Assembly: GCF_963977235.1 (NCBI RefSeq)
Contig: NZ_CAXBOD010000002.1
Location: 251,378-315,377, forward strand
From: Albimonas sp963977235
GTDB taxonomy: Bacteria; Pseudomonadota; Alphaproteobacteria; Rhodobacterales; Rhodobacteraceae
Length of the DNA: 64,000 bases
Direction of reading: 5' to 3'
This document shows positions 35,785-45,024 of the stretch, one piece after another. The notes under the pieces are model-generated. The model saw nothing but the letters and a program-made list of their open reading frames with translations, searched no databases and was not told the origin of the DNA. Each line of letters begins with the position of its first letter. The stretch's first letter is position 1. A program made the position numbers and the translations under genes.

Positions 35785-36996
35785 TCAGTCCAGCGTGTTC
35801 AGCAGGCGCAGCGTCTGGGTGGTGGGCGAGAGCGCGTCGTCGACCACGCTCAGCACCTTGCCCGCCTGGGCCAGCTCCGAGTTGGCGGTGTAGATGATGT
35901 CGCCGTCCTCCATCGCGAAGCGCCGCGCGAGGAAGAACGAGCCCGGATCCGACAGGTCGAGCCCGTAGACGATCGGCGTCGTCGCGGCCCCCGCCTCCGG
36001 CGTGGCCGCGGGACCGGCCAGCGCCATCGCCACCTCGGGGTTCTCATAGCGGAACACGAACACCGAGCGCGGATCGGCGCGCCGGTCGTCGAGCCCGCCG
36101 GCCTCGGCGATGGCCTGGTCGAGGGTCACCACCTCGGTCGAGAAGTTGATCCGGCGCGCCCGCCCGTTGGCCCCCAGCGAGGTGAAGCTCTGCCCGATGT
36201 CGAGCGCCGCGATCACGTCGCCCGAGCGCACGCGCACGTTCTGCGCAGGCTCGCGCAGGATCCGCGCCAGGTGCGCCTCGGCTTGCACGTCGCCGCGGGT
36301 CAGACGGATCAGGGTCCGGTGCGCGGGCGTCCGCGAGCCGCCCGAGGCCGCCAGCACGTCCAGCACCCGCTCGCCCACCCCGTTCAGCTGCACCCGCCCG
36401 GCATTGCCGATCGCGTCGCCCAGCACCGTCACCGAGGACACCGGCGACTGCTGGATGGTGACGATCACCTGCGGCTCGATCGCCTTGCCCTCCAGCGCCG
36501 AGACGATGGCCGAGGCCACCGCGTCCGGCGTGCGGCCGGTGGCGCTGATCCGGCCCGCATAGGGCACGCTGATCCGCCCGTCGGGACCGATGCGCTGGTT
36601 GGGCAGGGCGGCGCCGCGGCTCTCGCTGTTCTGGGTCGAGAACAGACCGCCCTCGACCGCCTCCCAGATGGTGATGCCCACCACGTCGCCCACCCGCAGG
36701 ACCTGCGCGTCCGCGGCGCCGCGGCCGGCGAGATCGGCGGGGGGCTCGGCGCGGCTTCGCTCGAGCACCTCGATCGCCGCGGGGTTCAGGATGGCGTAGG
36801 CGTAGGGCAGGACCGTCGCCCCGGGATCGGCGGCCGCCTGGCGCACCGTGTCGCCCGAGGGGCCCGAGGCCGGCGCGTAGGCGCAGCCCGCCAGGGCCGC
36901 CGCCAGCAGCGTCGCCGCCAGCGTCCGGGCCCCGCGGCGCATCCCGCCCTGAGCCGCCGACGCGCGCTCGACGCGTCCCGCTTCCGTTGCGCGCAT
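35785..36996 (-). CDS. Outer-membrane polysaccharide export lipoprotein (Wza/KpsD-like)
   Basis: 403 residues. A lipoprotein signal ends LLAAALAGC at about residue 37, with C as the lipid site. The polysaccharide export domain follows (VLRVGDVVGITIWEAVEGGLFS... ISVPYAGRISATGRTPDAV), then two SLBB-type regions (VSSVTVLGDAIGNAGRVQL near 210; the next near 270). It should form the outer-membrane pore for capsule or EPS. The ATG at 36996 is used; an internal ATG at 36942 would give a more usual signal length. Neighbours on both sides are polysaccharide genes. Confidence 0.88.
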   Translation of the reverse strand: MRATEAGRVERASAAQGGMRRGARTLAATLLAAALAGCAYAPASGPSGDTVRQAAADPGATVLPYAYAILNPAAIEVLERSRAEPPADLAGRGAADAQVLRVGDVVGITIWEAVEGGLFSTQNSESRGAALPNQRIGPDGRISVPYAGRISATGRTPDAVASAIVSALEGKAIEPQVIVTIQQSPVSSVTVLGDAIGNAGRVQLNGVGERVLDVLAASGGSRTPAHRTLIRLTRGDVQAEAHLARILREPAQNVRVRSGDVIAALDIGQSFTSLGANGRARRINFSTEVVTLDQAIAEAGGLDDRRADPRSVFVFRYENPEVAMALAGPAATPEAGAATTPIVYGLDLSDPGSFFLARRFAMEDGDIIYTANSELAQAGKVLSVVDDALSPTTQTLRLLNTLD

Positions 36997-37163
36997 GACG
37001 CCCTGTCTCCCGTTCCGCTCGTCCCTCGGTGCGCGCCTTCTGCCCGGCGCGCTGGCCCTCGCGTCTGTGTGCCCCGCGAAGGGCCCGCAGGCAAGGGCGC
37101 AGAGCGGGAAGCGGAGCGGCCGAGGCGCCGCCCTCGCGCGTGGGCGGCGGCGAGGAAACGGGA

Positions 37164-37577
37164 TCAGTCGTCGCGGCGCCGGCGCATGAACAGGCCGAGC
37201 GCGGTCAGCGCCGCCCCCATCAGCCCCAGCGCGGCGGGCAGGGGGATCGGGGTCGCCTCGATCTGCGCCGGGTCCTTGGCCGAGTCCTGAGCCGAGATCA
37301 TCGGCGTCCCGGCCAAGGCGGGCTCGCCGCAGCCGGGCGCATCCAGGCACGGCCAGGCGATCAGCGTGTCGTCCTGCGCCTCGCCGATCGCGGCGGGCGC
37401 ATGGGACTCGGGGGGCTGCGAGGCTGCGCTCTCCCCCGGCGCGCCCGCCTGCGCGAAGTCCGGCCGGGCCAGGTCCTGCTGGCTCACGTCCTGCTGGGCA
37501 GCGAGCGCCACGCCGGCGGCCAGCGCCAGCGGCGCGCAGAGGATCAGCGGAATCGGACGGGCGCGTCGGGTCGGCAC
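37164..37577 (-). CDS. VPLPA-CTERM (PEP-CTERM-like) sorted surface protein
   Basis: A 137-residue exported protein. The GTG start at 37577 is chosen because it follows GAAGGAG at seven bases and puts a signal peptide directly at the N-terminus (IPLILCAPLALAAGVALAA). The middle is short, Gln/Asp/Pro-rich, with a Cys pair in PCLDAPGCGEP. The end has the tripartite sorting signal: motif PIPLPAALG, a hydrophobic span LMGAALTALGLF, and MRRRRDD. Such tails are cut by exosortase/archaeosortase-like enzymes and the proteins are tied to EPS loci. The fit to the VPLPA pattern is by eye, with I for V. It sits between the Wza-like gene and KpsM. Confidence 0.78.
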   Translation of the reverse strand: MPTRRARPIPLILCAPLALAAGVALAAQQDVSQQDLARPDFAQAGAPGESAASQPPESHAPAAIGEAQDDTLIAWPCLDAPGCGEPALAGTPMISAQDSAKDPAQIEATPIPLPAALGLMGAALTALGLFMRRRRDD

Positions 37578-37916
37578 TGGAAAGCTCCTTCGTATCGCGA
37601 CTCGGTCGCGAACCGGCGGCACCATGGCCCGGGGATCGTGATAGGATCGTGACGATCTGCGTGCTGCAGCGCCATAGGCTTATGCTGCATTGCGGGATGG
37701 AAGCGCAATCCCTGCGGCGCCGGCGCCACGCTCGCCCGGCCGGCGCGTCGCGCCGCGACCTTCGGGCCGTGTTGGAGCCGCGGCCTTCGGGCCGCCTCGC
37801 CAAGCCCCGCGGGGATGTGCTAACCGGAGGCTGACGACGTCGCCCGCGATGTCGGACGCCTGTCCGCCCGACGCCCGCCCGCGCGGCGAGGGCCGCCCGG
37901 ACCTGCTGCTGGAGCC
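37578..37916. promoter_or_regulatory. Divergent region between the VPLPA-CTERM gene and kpsM
   Basis: 339 bp. It holds a direct repeat GGATCGTGA at about 37633-37641 and 37644-37652 (period 11, one helix turn), followed by CGATC, and a less GC-rich stretch CATAGGCTTATGCTGCATTGC (two parts, about 37673-37693). Further on, CCTTCGGGCC occurs twice (about 37760 and 37784) inside small hairpins. The GGATCGTGA pair could be an operator for both genes. Confidence 0.4.
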
Positions 37917-38720
37917 ATGACCGCCACGAACGCCTCCGTCGCCGAATCTCCGCTGCGCGTGCACCTGCGCGTGGTGATCGCCCTGTTGCGCCGCGAGATG
38001 TCGACCAAGTACGGCCGCTCGGTCGGCGGCTATTTCTGGGCGGTGGCCGAGCCCTGCGGCATGATCTTCATCATGTCCTTCGCCTGGTCCTTCATGTCGC
38101 GCAGTCCCGACCTGGGCCAGAGCTTCGTGGTGTTCTTCGCCACCGGCTTCCTGAGCTTCAACTTCTATCGCAACACCGCCCAGGGCCTGTTCACGGTGGT
38201 GCGCAACAACTCGAGCTTGCTCAAATACCCCAACGTCAACATCTGGGACGCGATCGTCGCCCGCACGGTGCTGCAGACGCTGACCAACTGCATGGTGGCG
38301 GTGCTGATCCTGAGCCTCGCGGTGGGCTTCACCGGCGAGCGGATCTCGTTCGACTTCCCCCGCATCGCCGCCGCGCTGAGCGCGGCCACCGTGCTGGCGA
38401 TGGGCGCGGGCACGCTGAACGCGGTGCTGTTCCACATCTTCCCGACCTGGGAGCGGATCTTCAAGATCCTCAACCGGCCGCTGTTCATCATCTCGGGCGT
38501 GCTCTACACGCCCGAAAGCAAGCTGATCCCGGGCCCGGCCATGGACCTGCTGGCGCTGAACCCGCTGGTGCACGTCGTCTCGGCCTTCCGCGAGGGGATC
38601 TACCCGGTCTATCACGCCCGCCTGAACCACCTGGAATACCCGCTGGCGCTGGGCCTGCTGCTGCTGTTCTTCGGCCTGCTGCTGCTGCGCCGCTTCAACG
38701 AAAGGCTGCTGGAGCGGTGA
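37917..38720 (+). CDS. kpsM: Capsule ABC exporter permease KpsM
   Basis: A 267-residue ABC-2 type permease that moves lipid-linked capsule polysaccharide across the inner membrane. It has about six membrane segments and the family's N-terminal LLRREMSTKYGRSVGGYFWAV block. The C-terminal loop LNPLVHVVSAFREG is typical of the family. Its stop overlaps the GTG start of the ATPase gene (GTGA), so the two subunits are translated together. Confidence 0.93.
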   Translation: MTATNASVAESPLRVHLRVVIALLRREMSTKYGRSVGGYFWAVAEPCGMIFIMSFAWSFMSRSPDLGQSFVVFFATGFLSFNFYRNTAQGLFTVVRNNSSLLKYPNVNIWDAIVARTVLQTLTNCMVAVLILSLAVGFTGERISFDFPRIAAALSAATVLAMGAGTLNAVLFHIFPTWERIFKILNRPLFIISGVLYTPESKLIPGPAMDLLALNPLVHVVSAFREGIYPVYHARLNHLEYPLALGLLLLFFGLLLLRRFNERLLER

Positions 38721-39484
38721 TCCAGCTCGAGAACGTCTCCAAGTCCTTCCACATCAAGGGAGGCGTGAAGACCGTGCTGCACCAGCTCAGCATGACCATC
38801 CCGCGCGGGCGGTCGCTGGCGCTGCTGGGGCGCAACGGGGCGGGCAAGTCGACGCTGCTCTCGATGATCGCGGGCGCGATGAAGCCCGACACCGGGCGGA
38901 TAATCCGCGGGTGCAAGGTCTCGTTCCCGCTCGGCTTCTCGGGCTCGTTCCACAAGGACATGACCGGGCGCCAGAACCTGCGCTTCGTCGCGCGCATCTA
39001 TGGCGTGGACGTCGAGGAGCTGACCGACTACGTGCTCGATTTCTCCGAGCTCGGGCCCTATCTCGACCAGCCGGTGGGGGTCTATTCCTCGGGCATGAAG
39101 GCGCGGCTGGCCTTCGGCGTCTCGATGGGGATCAAGTTCGACACCTACCTGGTCGATGAGCTGACCGCGGTCGGCGACCAGAGCTTCAAGGTCAAGAGCC
39201 GGGCGGTGTTCCAGGAGAAGCTCGCCGCCTCGGACGTGATCATGGTCTCGCACTCGATGAAGCAGCTGCGCCAGTATTGCGACTGCGGGATGGTGCTGGA
39301 GAACGGGCGCGTCGAGGTCTATGACGACCTCGAAGACGCGATCTCGCGGCACATGAAGAACATGGAGCTCGGACGCGTCGGCGGCGCGGACGGCGGCGAC
39401 CGCCGACAGCGCAAGCGCCGCGAGCAGGCGCGCGTGAAGGCGCGGATGAAGAAGCGCCGCGGCGCGCGGCGAGGATTGATCTGA
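38717..39484 (+). CDS. kpsT: Capsule ABC exporter ATPase KpsT
   Basis: 255 residues. Walker A GRNGAGKST near residue 35, a degenerate signature YSSGMKARLAFGVSMGI near 120, and Walker B TYLVDELTAVGD. This is the usual KpsT/Wzt pattern (signature SSGM.ARL). The end, from about residue 218, is a long Arg/Lys-rich tail (RRQRKRREQARVKARMKKRR) not present in typical KpsT. The start is GTG at 38717, overlapping kpsM. KpsE follows after two bases. Confidence 0.94.
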   Translation: MIQLENVSKSFHIKGGVKTVLHQLSMTIPRGRSLALLGRNGAGKSTLLSMIAGAMKPDTGRIIRGCKVSFPLGFSGSFHKDMTGRQNLRFVARIYGVDVEELTDYVLDFSELGPYLDQPVGVYSSGMKARLAFGVSMGIKFDTYLVDELTAVGDQSFKVKSRAVFQEKLAASDVIMVSHSMKQLRQYCDCGMVLENGRVEVYDDLEDAISRHMKNMELGRVGGADGGDRRQRKRREQARVKARMKKRRGARRGLI

Positions 39485-39486
39485 AG

Positions 39487-41124
39487 ATGGACCAGAACGA
39501 CCGACGGCCCGGCGACGAGTCCGCGCCGAACCTGTTCACGGACCCGCTGGAGACGCAGGGCGCCGAGCGTCCCGACGGCACCGTCGAGACGCCCGAGGCC
39601 GAGCCGCCCGCCCGCCGGCGCCGCAACCAGGAAAAGCGCGCCCGACGCCTCGCGCGCAAGGCCGCCCAGGGCGGCGACACCGGCGGCAATGGCGGCGGCG
39701 GTGGCGGCGGCGGCGGCAACCGGGGCGGCGGCCGCGGCAACAAGGGCGGCGGTCGGGGCGGCGCGCCGGTCGACGATCCGCTCGACGACGATTTCGACGA
39801 GGAATACGCTCCCGCCGCGAGCGGGGGGGCGGCCTCGGGCGGCGCGGTGATGACCCAGTCCGACGCGCGCGAGGCGCGCAAGTCCGCCCGCCGCGCCCGC
39901 CGCTCCGGCGCCGGACCGGAGGTCTCCGAGCCCCGCGGCGACTCGATCATCGTCGACGTGCAGTCCGAGCAGATCGCCCGCCGCGCCCGGCGTCGGCGGA
40001 TCTGGTCGCGCGTCTGGCTGTGGCTGAGCTTCCTGGTCATGGTCGCGGCCCCCTCGGGCACCGCGGGCTGGTATCTCAACACCGTCGCGGCCGACCAGTA
40101 CGCCAGCCAGGTCAGCTTCGCGGTGCGCAGCCTCGAGGGCGGGCTGCCCTCGCCCCTGACCGAGTTCTTCGGCGGGGGCGCGGATTCCACCGCTGGCGAC
40201 AGCGAGATGCTGTTCGAATACCTGCAGTCCCAGCCGCTGGTCGAACGGGTCCAGAACGACGTCGACCTGGTCGCGCTCTACAACCGCCCCGAGGGCGACT
40301 GGCTGTTCTCGATGGGCCAGGACCGCACCATCGAGGAGATGGTCGACTACTGGAACCGGGCCGTCACCGTCAGCTACGACACCGGCGCCGGCATCATCTA
40401 TGTCGAGGCCCGCGCCTTCCGCGCAGAGGACGCGCAGGACGTCGCGACCTCGGTGCTCGAGGCGAGCTACGACCTGATCAACAGCCTCTCGACCGACGCC
40501 CGCCAGGACGCCGTGCAATACGCCGAGGCCGACCTCACGCAGGCCGAGGACCGGATCCGGCGCACCCGCCTGGCGTTGCAGGAGTTCCGATCCTCCCAGG
40601 GGACGGCCGACATCAGCTCGGACATCACCCAGCAGATGGCGCTGATCTCGCAGCTGCGCAGCGCACGCTCCCAGGCCCAAGCCGATTACGACAGCCGCAA
40701 GGACATGCTGGGCGCCGACAGCCCCACCCTGTCGGCCCTGCGCCGGCGGCTGGCCAGCCTCGACGCCCAGATCGCCGAGGAGGAGGCCCGGATCGCCGAC
40801 GCGCCCTCCCTGCCGGGCGAGGTCTCGACCGCGATCCCCGGGGCCCGCCCGACGCTTGCCGAGGCCGCCGGCGAGCAGGAGCGTCTGCAGGTCGAGCTGG
40901 AACTGGCGACGAACATGTACACCGCCGCCCAGTCCTCGCTCGAGGCCGCCAAGGCCGAGGCGCGGCGCACGCAGCGCTATCTCGCCACCCACATCCAGCC
41001 GACGCTCGCCCAGGAGGCGGCCTATCCCCGCCGCATCGTCTGGACGCTGGCGGTGTTCGTGGGTCTGCTGCTGACCTGGTCGATTGCGCTGCTGGTCGTC
41101 GGCTCGATCCGCGACCGCAACTGA
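39487..41124 (+). CDS. kpsE: Capsule export inner-membrane protein KpsE
   Basis: 545 residues; the periplasmic adaptor of the capsule exporter. The first about 170 residues are cytoplasmic and low complexity: Arg/Lys-rich, a glycine run coded by a GGC-rich tract (about 39674-39760), then acidic residues. A membrane segment (VWLWLSFLVMVAAPSGTAGWYL) precedes a coiled-coil periplasmic domain with ADQYASQVSFAVRSLEGG, and a second membrane segment (IVWTLAVFVGLLLTWSIALLVV) closes the protein. KpsE is usually about 380 residues, so the extra length is the cytoplasmic N-terminus. Confidence 0.9.
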   Translation: MDQNDRRPGDESAPNLFTDPLETQGAERPDGTVETPEAEPPARRRRNQEKRARRLARKAAQGGDTGGNGGGGGGGGGNRGGGRGNKGGGRGGAPVDDPLDDDFDEEYAPAASGGAASGGAVMTQSDAREARKSARRARRSGAGPEVSEPRGDSIIVDVQSEQIARRARRRRIWSRVWLWLSFLVMVAAPSGTAGWYLNTVAADQYASQVSFAVRSLEGGLPSPLTEFFGGGADSTAGDSEMLFEYLQSQPLVERVQNDVDLVALYNRPEGDWLFSMGQDRTIEEMVDYWNRAVTVSYDTGAGIIYVEARAFRAEDAQDVATSVLEASYDLINSLSTDARQDAVQYAEADLTQAEDRIRRTRLALQEFRSSQGTADISSDITQQMALISQLRSARSQAQADYDSRKDMLGADSPTLSALRRRLASLDAQIAEEEARIADAPSLPGEVSTAIPGARPTLAEAAGEQERLQVELELATNMYTAAQSSLEAAKAEARRTQRYLATHIQPTLAQEAAYPRRIVWTLAVFVGLLLTWSIALLVVGSIRDRN

Positions 41125-41139
41125 GGCTCCGGAACGCAG

Positions 41140-41171
41140 ACCGGCGCGGCCCCGTCGGGGACCGCGCCGGT
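41140..41171 (+). terminator. Terminator of the kpsMTE operon
   Basis: ACCGGCGCGGCCCC pairs with GGGGACCGCGCCGGT, with a one-base bulge and a GTC loop, 16 bp after the kpsE stop. No T-run follows. Confidence 0.6.
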
Positions 41172-41236
41172 CGCCATGCCGGGCGGGAGCGCCTCCGCCC
41201 GGACATGAGGGGGTGGGGATGCCCTGGGGGCGGCGC

Positions 41237-42310
41237 TCAAACCAGGATTTCGGCCTCGCTCAATGCCTCGATGGAGATGTCGAGCCGCAGGCTGGTCGTC
41301 TCGTCGAGCGTCAGGCGCACGCCCCCGCCCGCCTCGGTCGCCAGGCTCAGCGGGTCGAAGGCCTCGCCGAAGCCGAACGCAGTCAGATCCAGCGAGTCCT
41401 CGGCCACATCGAAGTCGTGGATGCGGTCCTCGCCGTCGCCGGCGGCGAAAACGAAGCGATCCGCGCCCGCGTTCCCCCACAGGCGATCGTCGCCGGCGCC
41501 GCCGTTCAGCACGTCGTCGCCCTGGCCGCCCTTGAGCCGGTCGTTCCCCTCGCCGCCGAACAGCTGGTCGTCGCCCATGTCGCCATCCAGCCGGTCGTCG
41601 CCCGCCTCGCCCAGCAGCAGGTCGCCATCGTCCCCGCCGTCGAGCCGGTCGCGTCCCTCGCCGCCCGACAGCGTGTCCACGCCGGCGTCGCCGCGCAGCC
41701 GGTCGTCGTCCGCCCCGCCCGAGAGCGTGTCGTCGCCCTCGCCCCCGAACAGCCTGTCGCGTCCGGCCCCGCCCGCGAGGTCGTCGTCGCCCCCGCCGCC
41801 GCGGATCCGATCGTCGCCGCCGCCGCCCGCGAAGGCGTCGTCGCCGTCGTCGCCCTCGAGATCGTCGTCGCGACGCCCGCCGCGCTCGACCTCGGGCCGT
41901 TCGCCCTCTTCCTCGCCGCCGCGCGCGCCGAGATCAGCCTCGCGCAGGGCCAGGAGGCGGGAGACGTCGTCAGAGGTGGCGGGGCGCTCGGTCTCGACGC
42001 CCTCGACGTCGCGGGTCTTGTAGAGGTCGCCCTTCAACTCCTCCTCGGCCCCGTCGGGCCACGAGACCTTCAGCACGCGGAGCGTCAGCTTCCATTCGGC
42101 GCCGTCGGCCAGCAGCCGGGTCTGGATCTCGGCCCCGGCGCCGATCTCCATCAGGCGGGCGACATCGTCCCCGGTCGCCACGCGGCGCAGGTCCTCGTCG
42201 CTGGACTTGAGGCGGTAGACGCCGTCCTTCAGGCTCTCGCGCGTGCCGTCAGGGTGGCGGATGTCGATGCGGTCGGCGCTCATCCGGGCGCGGGTGACGT
42301 CTTGGCTCAT
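41237..42310 (-). CDS. RTX calcium-binding protein of unknown function
   Basis: 357 residues. The first about 155 residues have no recognised domain but carry two similar charged segments around SADRIDIRHPDGTRESLKDG and LKVSWPDGAEEELKGDLYKT. From about residue 160 to 285 there are many GGxGxDxLxGG calcium-binding nonapeptides, then a C-terminal beta domain (ADRFVFAAGDGEDRIHDFD) of the type used as a type I secretion signal. No protease or lipase motif is visible. The start at 42310 follows AAGGA. It lies between the kpsMTE operon and the exosortase-type EPS block, so a matrix-protein role is possible. Confidence 0.85.
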   Translation of the reverse strand: MSQDVTRARMSADRIDIRHPDGTRESLKDGVYRLKSSDEDLRRVATGDDVARLMEIGAGAEIQTRLLADGAEWKLTLRVLKVSWPDGAEEELKGDLYKTRDVEGVETERPATSDDVSRLLALREADLGARGGEEEGERPEVERGGRRDDDLEGDDGDDAFAGGGGDDRIRGGGGDDDLAGGAGRDRLFGGEGDDTLSGGADDDRLRGDAGVDTLSGGEGRDRLDGGDDGDLLLGEAGDDRLDGDMGDDQLFGGEGNDRLKGGQGDDVLNGGAGDDRLWGNAGADRFVFAAGDGEDRIHDFDVAEDSLDLTAFGFGEAFDPLSLATEAGGGVRLTLDETTSLRLDISIEALSEAEILV

Positions 42311-42404
42311 CAAGCAATCCTTCGTGTCCTGGCTCGCGCTCAGTATCGGGCCAGGGGCTTTCCGAAGCGTTCGAAAGATTGGCAAACAAGCTCTGAAACG
42401 TCCG

Positions 42405-42439
42405 CGACGAAAACGGCCCGCGCTGGGGGCGCGGGCCGT
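42405..42439 (-). terminator. Rho-independent terminator of the tyrosine autokinase gene
   Basis: Read on the minus strand: ACGGCCCGCGC-CCCCA-GCGCGGGCCGT followed by TTTTCGTC. It lies 31 bp after the kinase stop and ends the minus-strand EPS block that starts at 48630. Confidence 0.85.
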
Positions 42440-42469
42440 CGGGAGTGTCGATGCGCCAGGCGCAGTCGA

Positions 42470-43297
42470 TCACATGTAGTCGTATTCGTAGTAGGAATAG
42501 GACTCGGAGTTCAGCGCATACTTGTTCAAGATCACGCCGGCGATCGGGATCATCTCGCTGAGCTGCCGCTCGCAGTCGTCGAGGTTGCGCACCTTGGTGG
42601 TGCCGGCCGCGGCGATCAGCAGGGCGCAGTCGACATAGTTCATGAACGACATCGCATCGTCCGAGGCCAGCATCGGCGGCAGGTCGAAGATGGTCACATC
42701 GGGCTTGAGCACCCGGTCCATCTCCTTCAGCGCCTCGGCCGCGTCGGGATGCTGGAGCAGCTCGGCCGAGTGACGGAACGACTGCGAGGTCGGACCCACG
42801 GCGAGGTTGTCGCCCATGCGGATGAAGAACTCCTCCGGCCGCACGCCGCCCATCAGGTAGTCGCCCATCGACAGCTGGCTGTCGAGGCCGATGATCTTTC
42901 GCACCTGCGGCCGTTTCAGGTCGACGTCGCACAGGATGCAGCGCGTATTGCGCTGGCGCGCGAACGAAAAGGCCAGGTTGGTCGCGATCATCGTCTTGCC
43001 GCAGGACATGGTTGGCGAGGTGATCGCGATGGTCTTCCAGTTGTTGGCCTCCATCATGCGCAGGATCTTGGTGCGGAGGATGTCGAAGGGCACGTGGGCC
43101 GGATCGTCCTTGGTGAAGGTGACGATGCGGTTGCGCGTCAGCACCTCCTCGTCCGGCTCGATCTGCTGCAGGGCGAGCCAGCCCGGAGGCGTGTCGTGGC
43201 CCTCGAAGTCGGTGCGGGGCGGCGCCACGGGCTCCTCGCCCAGCGTGGCGATGCGGGCCTGCTTGGCGCGGTTGATGGCGGCCTTGATGCGTTCCAT
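42470..43297 (-). CDS. XrtA-associated tyrosine autokinase (CpsD/BY-kinase type)
   Basis: 275 residues. A P-loop ITSPTMSCGKTMIATNLAF near residue 93, Walker A' CILCDVDLKRP near 123, and Walker B VTIFDLPPM near 200 give the BY-kinase fold. The C-terminus ends SESYSYYEYDYM, the tyrosine cluster that is autophosphorylated. The P-loop CGKT differs from the common EGKS. This kinase and the separate Wzz-like protein just upstream form the split kind of Wzc seen in exosortase-linked EPS systems. Phosphorylation cycles would control chain length and export. Confidence 0.9.
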   Translation of the reverse strand: MERIKAAINRAKQARIATLGEEPVAPPRTDFEGHDTPPGWLALQQIEPDEEVLTRNRIVTFTKDDPAHVPFDILRTKILRMMEANNWKTIAITSPTMSCGKTMIATNLAFSFARQRNTRCILCDVDLKRPQVRKIIGLDSQLSMGDYLMGGVRPEEFFIRMGDNLAVGPTSQSFRHSAELLQHPDAAEALKEMDRVLKPDVTIFDLPPMLASDDAMSFMNYVDCALLIAAAGTTKVRNLDDCERQLSEMIPIAGVILNKYALNSESYSYYEYDYM

Positions 43298-43379
43298 GGG
43301 TCTGGGGGCCTTTCAAAGGGACGCGACGCGGACGGCGGTCGCGCGCTCCGGCCGGGGCCGGAGCACGCAGGAGGGGGCG

Positions 43380-44993
43380 TCAGAGCCTCAGGCGGGACCG
43401 CACCAGGTCCATCAGGGAGTCGATCTTGGTCTTCTCGACGATCTTCGCGCCGACCAGGTCGAGCGGCATGTAGTAGGTGTGCACCAGCGCCACCGCGGTC
43501 ACGATCGAGGCGACGGCGAGCACGATCACCGTCCAGCGCAGGCGGGTGCGGCGGCGCACCTCCTGGTCGGTGTAGATGTAGGGGATGACCGCCAGCGGCT
43601 GGATGTCGAGCGTCGAGATGATGTCCGAGGGCCGGCGGATCGCCCGGTTCAGGAACTCGAGCACGAACACCAGCCCGAGGCCGGCGCCGGTCCCGCCGGC
43701 GAAGCCCATCATCAGGATCTTCAGGCGGTTGGGCTTGTCGGGCGCGTCGGGCACCTGGGCCTGCTCGATCACCTCGAAGCGCTCGGCCTGCTGCTTGAGC
43801 TCCAGCTGCTCGCCGGTGGCCGAGACCGCCAGCTTGGAGCGGGCCTCGTCATACTGGCCCTGCAGGTTCTCGTAGTTCCGCTGCAGGGCGTTGAGCGCCA
43901 TCTGGGTGTTGGGCGTCTCGGCGATCGAGCGCTCGAGCTCCGACTCCTGGCGCTCCAGCTCATTGAGCTCGTCGGCCATCTGGTCGAGCTGGGTGTCGAT
44001 GACGTTGATGCGCTGGTTGGTCTCCTGCATCTTCTCTTCGATGAAGGAGGAAGAGGAGGTGCGCATTTCCTCCTCCTGCTTGGCGAGATCGGATTCGATC
44101 AGCGAGTCCATCGCGCGGATGCGGGTCTTCAGCGCCCGGATCTCGGGGTGGGTCTCGGACAGCACGGCGCTGCGCAGCTGCAGCTCGCGCTCGAGTTCCT
44201 CCTTGGCCCGCTCGCTGGGGGTCAGGGGGCGGGTGGCGTCGATCAGGCTGGTGGGGTCGTCCTTCAGCGCCATCAGCATCTTGCGCTGCTCGCGCATGTC
44301 CGCCATCTCGCGGTCGAGAAGCTGCATGCGCTGCTGCACCCGCTGCACCTGGTTGGAGCGGAAGTCGAGCGTCTCGGGCAGGGTGGCGCGGTTGGCGCGC
44401 TTGAACTCCACCATCTGGCTCTCGATGGCGGTCAGCTCGCCGCCCAGGCGCTGGCTCTCCTGCTCGAAGAACTCGTAGGTGTCGGCGGCGCGCGCGGTGC
44501 GCAGCTTCAGGTTGTTCTCGAGGATGCGGGTCACGTATTCGTTGGCCACGCGGGACGTGACGCTGGGGTCGCGGGCCGAGAAGGCGATCGAGAAGGTCAT
44601 CGCCATGCCGCCGTCGCGCCCGCCGCCCAGCACCTCGCTGGTGAAGACCGACTGGCTGCGCATCTTGGCCACGATCTCGGTCGGGGTCAGGTCGCCCTCG
44701 GTGCGGAACACGTCGTACTGCGCCGCGATCTCGAGCAGGTTGTCGCGGGTCATCAGCCGCTGCTGGATGACGCGCAGACGCTCGGCCGCGTGGCTGCGCA
44801 CGGTCGACTGCACGAGGTCGGTGGGGATCTGCTGGCTCTCGACCAGGATCCGCGCGCGCGAGGTGTAGGCCGCCGGCAGCAGCACCGCGGCCGCCGCGAA
44901 GCCCGAGAAGATCAGCACCGCCGTCAGCAGGAAGATCGGGAACCGTCGCAGCAGGATCGACAGCAGATAACGCGGATCGAGGTCGTTCAGCAT
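43380..44993 (-). CDS. Polysaccharide chain length determinant / GumC-like (XrtA-system) protein
   Basis: 537 residues. N-terminal membrane segment PIFLLTAVLIFSGFAAAAVLL with the Wzz domain (YTSRARILVESQQIPTDLVQ), a long coiled-coil periplasmic region (about 160-400), a PxxP-type motif before a second hydrophobic span (ILMMGFAGGTGAGLGLVFVLEFL), and a third near residue 495. It lacks a kinase domain; that is the next gene, 82 bp downstream. This protein sets polymer length and bridges the inner membrane and the Wza-like pore. Confidence 0.9.
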   Translation of the reverse strand: MLNDLDPRYLLSILLRRFPIFLLTAVLIFSGFAAAAVLLPAAYTSRARILVESQQIPTDLVQSTVRSHAAERLRVIQQRLMTRDNLLEIAAQYDVFRTEGDLTPTEIVAKMRSQSVFTSEVLGGGRDGGMAMTFSIAFSARDPSVTSRVANEYVTRILENNLKLRTARAADTYEFFEQESQRLGGELTAIESQMVEFKRANRATLPETLDFRSNQVQRVQQRMQLLDREMADMREQRKMLMALKDDPTSLIDATRPLTPSERAKEELERELQLRSAVLSETHPEIRALKTRIRAMDSLIESDLAKQEEEMRTSSSSFIEEKMQETNQRINVIDTQLDQMADELNELERQESELERSIAETPNTQMALNALQRNYENLQGQYDEARSKLAVSATGEQLELKQQAERFEVIEQAQVPDAPDKPNRLKILMMGFAGGTGAGLGLVFVLEFLNRAIRRPSDIISTLDIQPLAVIPYIYTDQEVRRRTRLRWTVIVLAVASIVTAVALVHTYYMPLDLVGAKIVEKTKIDSLMDLVRSRLRL

Positions 44994-45024
44994 GGCTCGC
45001 CCCTTGAAAGCCTTACGCGGCGGG

